DNA of 34,977 nt from Chloroflexota bacterium (GTDB lineage: Bacteria > Chloroflexota > Anaerolineae > UBA4142). The DNA is taken from positions 2,226 through 37,202 of the forward strand of contig JAMCQI010000001.1 of assembly GCA_023381515.1 (NCBI GenBank), written 5' to 3'. Shown here one piece after another: positions 32,902 to 34,977 of this stretch. Numbering within the stretch: position 1 is the stretch's first letter; each line of letters begins with the position of its first letter. A program made the translations under genes and the position numbers. The notes under the pieces are model-generated. The model saw nothing but the letters and a program-made list of their open reading frames with translations. It searched no databases and was not told the DNA's origin.

Positions 32902-34106
32902 GGGAGATCGCCTTCGTCCACGGTTCGGCGCAGATGAGCGGCGTCGAATTTAGCACACTCTATCTCGTCCAACACATCGACCGAACGCGTTGGTCTCCTT
33001 TGGTAATCTGTCCGGAAGAAGGAGACCTTCCCGCACGCTGTCGCTCGGCTGGAGCGCCGACCGCCATCGTCGCAAGTCCCCGCCTTTTTTCGACGAGCGT
33101 CCGGATCGCCGGCGCTACGTTCGTCAATCCGGCAGCGCTATTGGCGGACCTGGGTTCTATCCTCGCGACCGTTCACCCGCTGTCGCGCGAGCTGCGGCGC
33201 CGGCGCCCGGCGCTGGTTGTGACCAAGGGGCTGCTCGCACATCTGTACGGGGGCCTCGCGGCCCGCTGGGCAGGCGTTCCGTGTGTCTGGCACGTGCAGG
33301 ACCGCGTATCGAACCGGGCGGGACCGCTCTTTCCCTGGACCTTGTCCCTGGTCGGGCGAATCCTGGCGAATCAGGCGATTGCTGACGCGGAAAGTATCGC
33401 GCAGCAGTTGAGCACGTTCGTGCCGCGTGAGCGCATCTCGGTCGTCTGGAACGGCGTCGATACGCGCGAGTTTTCGCCGTGCGTCGACGGTGCGGCGGTG
33501 CGTGCGGAGTGGGGCGCCGGGACTGGCGATTTACTAGTCGGCGTCGTGGGCAGGCTCACCGCCTGGAAGGGACAGCACGTGCTGCTGCACGCGTTTTCCC
33601 GGATTGCCAGTCGTTATCCGCAGGCGCGCCTAGTGATCGTCGGCTCGACACTGTTCGACACGGACCAGTACGCGCGGAGCCTGCATTCGGACGCCAGCCG
33701 GCTGGGTCTTGGCGATCGCGTGATCTTTGCGGGTTTCCGGACGGACTTTGCCCAGGTCTTGGCCGCGCTCGACATCCTGGTCCATCCGGCGCTGGACAAA
33801 GACTCGAGCCCCCTCGCGGTCGTTTCGGGGATGGCCGCGGGCAAGCCGATCATCTGCTCACGCGTCGACGGGACGGCCCAGTTGTTTGACGACGGAGTCG
33901 ACGGCGTGTTGTTTGCTCCCGGCGACGCTCACGAGCTGGCCGACCAGCTCGCACGCGTTCTGGGGGACGCAGAATTGCGGCTAAAGCTGGGGCGCGGCGC
34001 GCGCGACAAGGCGGAGCGCTATTTGAGCATCGAGCGTTTCGTCGAGCAGTGTCAAACCGTATTCGAGCGGGCAATCGACGATGCGCCGGCTTCTCTTCGT
34101 TCATAA
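32898..34106 (+). CDS. GT-B group-1 (GT4-like) glycosyltransferase
   Basis: The protein has 402 residues from the GTG that overlaps the preceding stop. REIAFVHGSAQMSGVEFSTL opens the N-domain. HVQDRVSNRAGPLFPW and VVWNGVDTREFSP lead to LLVGVVGRLTAWKGQHVLLH. The donor motif region DKDSSPLAVVSGMAAGKPII has Asp first and Ser where the second glutamate of Glu-x7-Glu normally sits. Alternative upstream starts would overlap the GT2 gene by more than 50 bases and are not needed. The next gene overlaps it by 26 bases. Sugar specificity is unknown. Confidence 0.86.
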   Translation: MREIAFVHGSAQMSGVEFSTLYLVQHIDRTRWSPLVICPEEGDLPARCRSAGAPTAIVASPRLFSTSVRIAGATFVNPAALLADLGSILATVHPLSRELRRRRPALVVTKGLLAHLYGGLAARWAGVPCVWHVQDRVSNRAGPLFPWTLSLVGRILANQAIADAESIAQQLSTFVPRERISVVWNGVDTREFSPCVDGAAVRAEWGAGTGDLLVGVVGRLTAWKGQHVLLHAFSRIASRYPQARLVIVGSTLFDTDQYARSLHSDASRLGLGDRVIFAGFRTDFAQVLAALDILVHPALDKDSSPLAVVSGMAAGKPIICSRVDGTAQLFDDGVDGVLFAPGDAHELADQLARVLGDAELRLKLGRGARDKAERYLSIERFVEQCQTVFERAIDDAPASLRS

Positions 34107-34977
34107 CCATCCCAGCCGGTTCGTGCAGTTGGACCTCGCGCTCTTAGCCGAGCGCTACCAGGTGCGCGAATGGTATCAGCGCACGCGGGCGGTCAATCTG
34201 GCGGCGCTTGCCCGGGCGGTTGACGAGAGCGACCTGGTGTTCGGCTGGTTCGCGAGTTGGCATACTTTATTCCCAGCGCTGCTCGCTTCGCGTGCCCATC
34301 GCCCAGTCGTGCTTGTCGTCGGCGGGTATGACACCGCGAACATGCCGGCCATTGGCTATGGCAGTCAGCGCGGCGGCGTCAAACGATGGGTCGCGCGTAC
34401 GACGATGCATTTGGCGACTCGAATCGTGACGAATTCGAATTACGCTCGTGATGAAGCGGTGTCCAACGCCGGCGTGGACGCGGGCCGGGTGACGGTCGTC
34501 TACCACGGCCTCGACGTCCCGGACATTGAACCCGGTGGGAAGAAAGAGAACCTGATCGTTACCGTCGGCAATATCGACCGGACCACGCTCGCGCGCAAAG
34601 GACTGGAGTCGTTCGTTCGAGCGGCTGCCTTTCTGCCGGACGTTCCGTTTCTGCTCATCGGCGCGTGGCGCGACGACGCTATCAATCGACTCAGGGCGAT
34701 TGCCTCGCCTAACGTGCGCCTGGAAGGCTGGCTCGACGACAAGGACCTGAACGATCGGCTGCTCCGGGCGCGAGCATACGTACAGGCTTCGCGCCACGAG
34801 GGATTTGGCATGGCCGTCGCCGAAGCGATGCTGCATGAATGTATTCCGGTCGTCACGCGCGCGGGCGCCCTGCCTGAAGTTGTGGGGGAGTGCGGAATCT
34901 ACGTCGAGTCTGCCGAGCCCGCCGCCGTTGCGGAGGGCGTCCGGCGTGCGTTGGCCGAAGAAGACACCACGGGGCTG
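34081..34977 (+). CDS. GT-B group-1 (GT4-like) glycosyltransferase, 3' end outside window
   Basis: The frame stays open from ATG 34081 to the window end, about 299 codons. MRRLLFVHNHPSRFVQLDLA opens the N-domain. RPVVLVVGGYDTANMPAIGY and ATRIVTNSNYARDEAVSNAG follow. LIVTVGNIDRTTLARKGLES is the C-domain start and ASRHEGFGMAVAEAMLHECI contains an intact Glu-x7-Glu. LPEVVGECGIYV is the usual following segment. Probably 30-60 residues are missing beyond the window. It overlaps the preceding GT by 26 bases, a longer overlap than elsewhere in this locus. Confidence 0.87.
   Translation, partial: MRRLLFVHNHPSRFVQLDLALLAERYQVREWYQRTRAVNLAALARAVDESDLVFGWFASWHTLFPALLASRAHRPVVLVVGGYDTANMPAIGYGSQRGGVKRWVARTTMHLATRIVTNSNYARDEAVSNAGVDAGRVTVVYHGLDVPDIEPGGKKENLIVTVGNIDRTTLARKGLESFVRAAAFLPDVPFLLIGAWRDDAINRLRAIASPNVRLEGWLDDKDLNDRLLRARAYVQASRHEGFGMAVAEAMLHECIPVVTRAGALPEVVGECGIYVESAEPAAVAEGVRRALAEEDTTGL

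Overview
The window is one long, almost entirely plus-strand surface-polysaccharide locus. It opens in the 3' end of an ABC-exporter permease (Wzm-like) and closes inside a glycosyltransferase (GT) gene, so the locus continues on both sides. It encodes about twenty sugar transferases: ten GT-B group-1 (GT4-like), three GT2, one GT87-like and five to six GT-C-like polytopic enzymes, one of them frameshifted. With them are two nucleotide-sugar epimerase/reductases, the ATPase partner of the exporter (Wzt), a FkbM methyltransferase, a second SAM methyltransferase, a GNAT acyltransferase and an O-antigen ligase/polymerase-like protein. No rRNA, tRNA, CRISPR array or IS transposase was seen.

Layout: 1-2365 holds wzm (partial), a GDP-L-fucose-synthase-like gene and a GDP-mannose-epimerase-like gene. 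2366-7077 is a rearranged zone: four broken copies of the wzt 5' end, tandem AACGTTNN octamer arrays, two related ~25-bp insert repeats, two GT-C genes, and a toxin-antitoxin remnant whose PIN toxin is truncated. 7078-9192 holds the intact wzt and an AT-richer FkbM gene. 9275-21237 is a run of cytoplasmic GTs with one methyltransferase. 21234-32079 is dominated by membrane glycan enzymes (GT-C, GT87, ligase-like), with a GT2 and a GNAT. 32128-34977 resumes with cytoplasmic GTs after another octamer array.

Most junctions are 4-base or shorter start/stop overlaps (ATGA, GTGA, TTGA, TAGTG, TGATG), so large parts are probably translationally coupled operon segments. The breaks in coupling at 2366-2722, 5887-6460 and 32080-32127 all hold octamer arrays.

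Organism: a fairly GC-rich bacterium with GTG and TTG starts. The octamer arrays and UPF0175/PIN modules recall Chloroflexota (Anaerolineae-type) genomes, but this is inference from general familiarity, not a search result.

The most unusual feature is the AACGTTNN octamer family. It occurs between genes, inside the intact wzt reading frame, inside a GT4 interdomain linker, and as the C-terminal tail of the broken PIN toxin. Together with 138-bp direct repeats flanking the two-GT cassette, it suggests that octamer and wzt-5' sequences served as recombination sites for assembling or diversifying the glycan locus.
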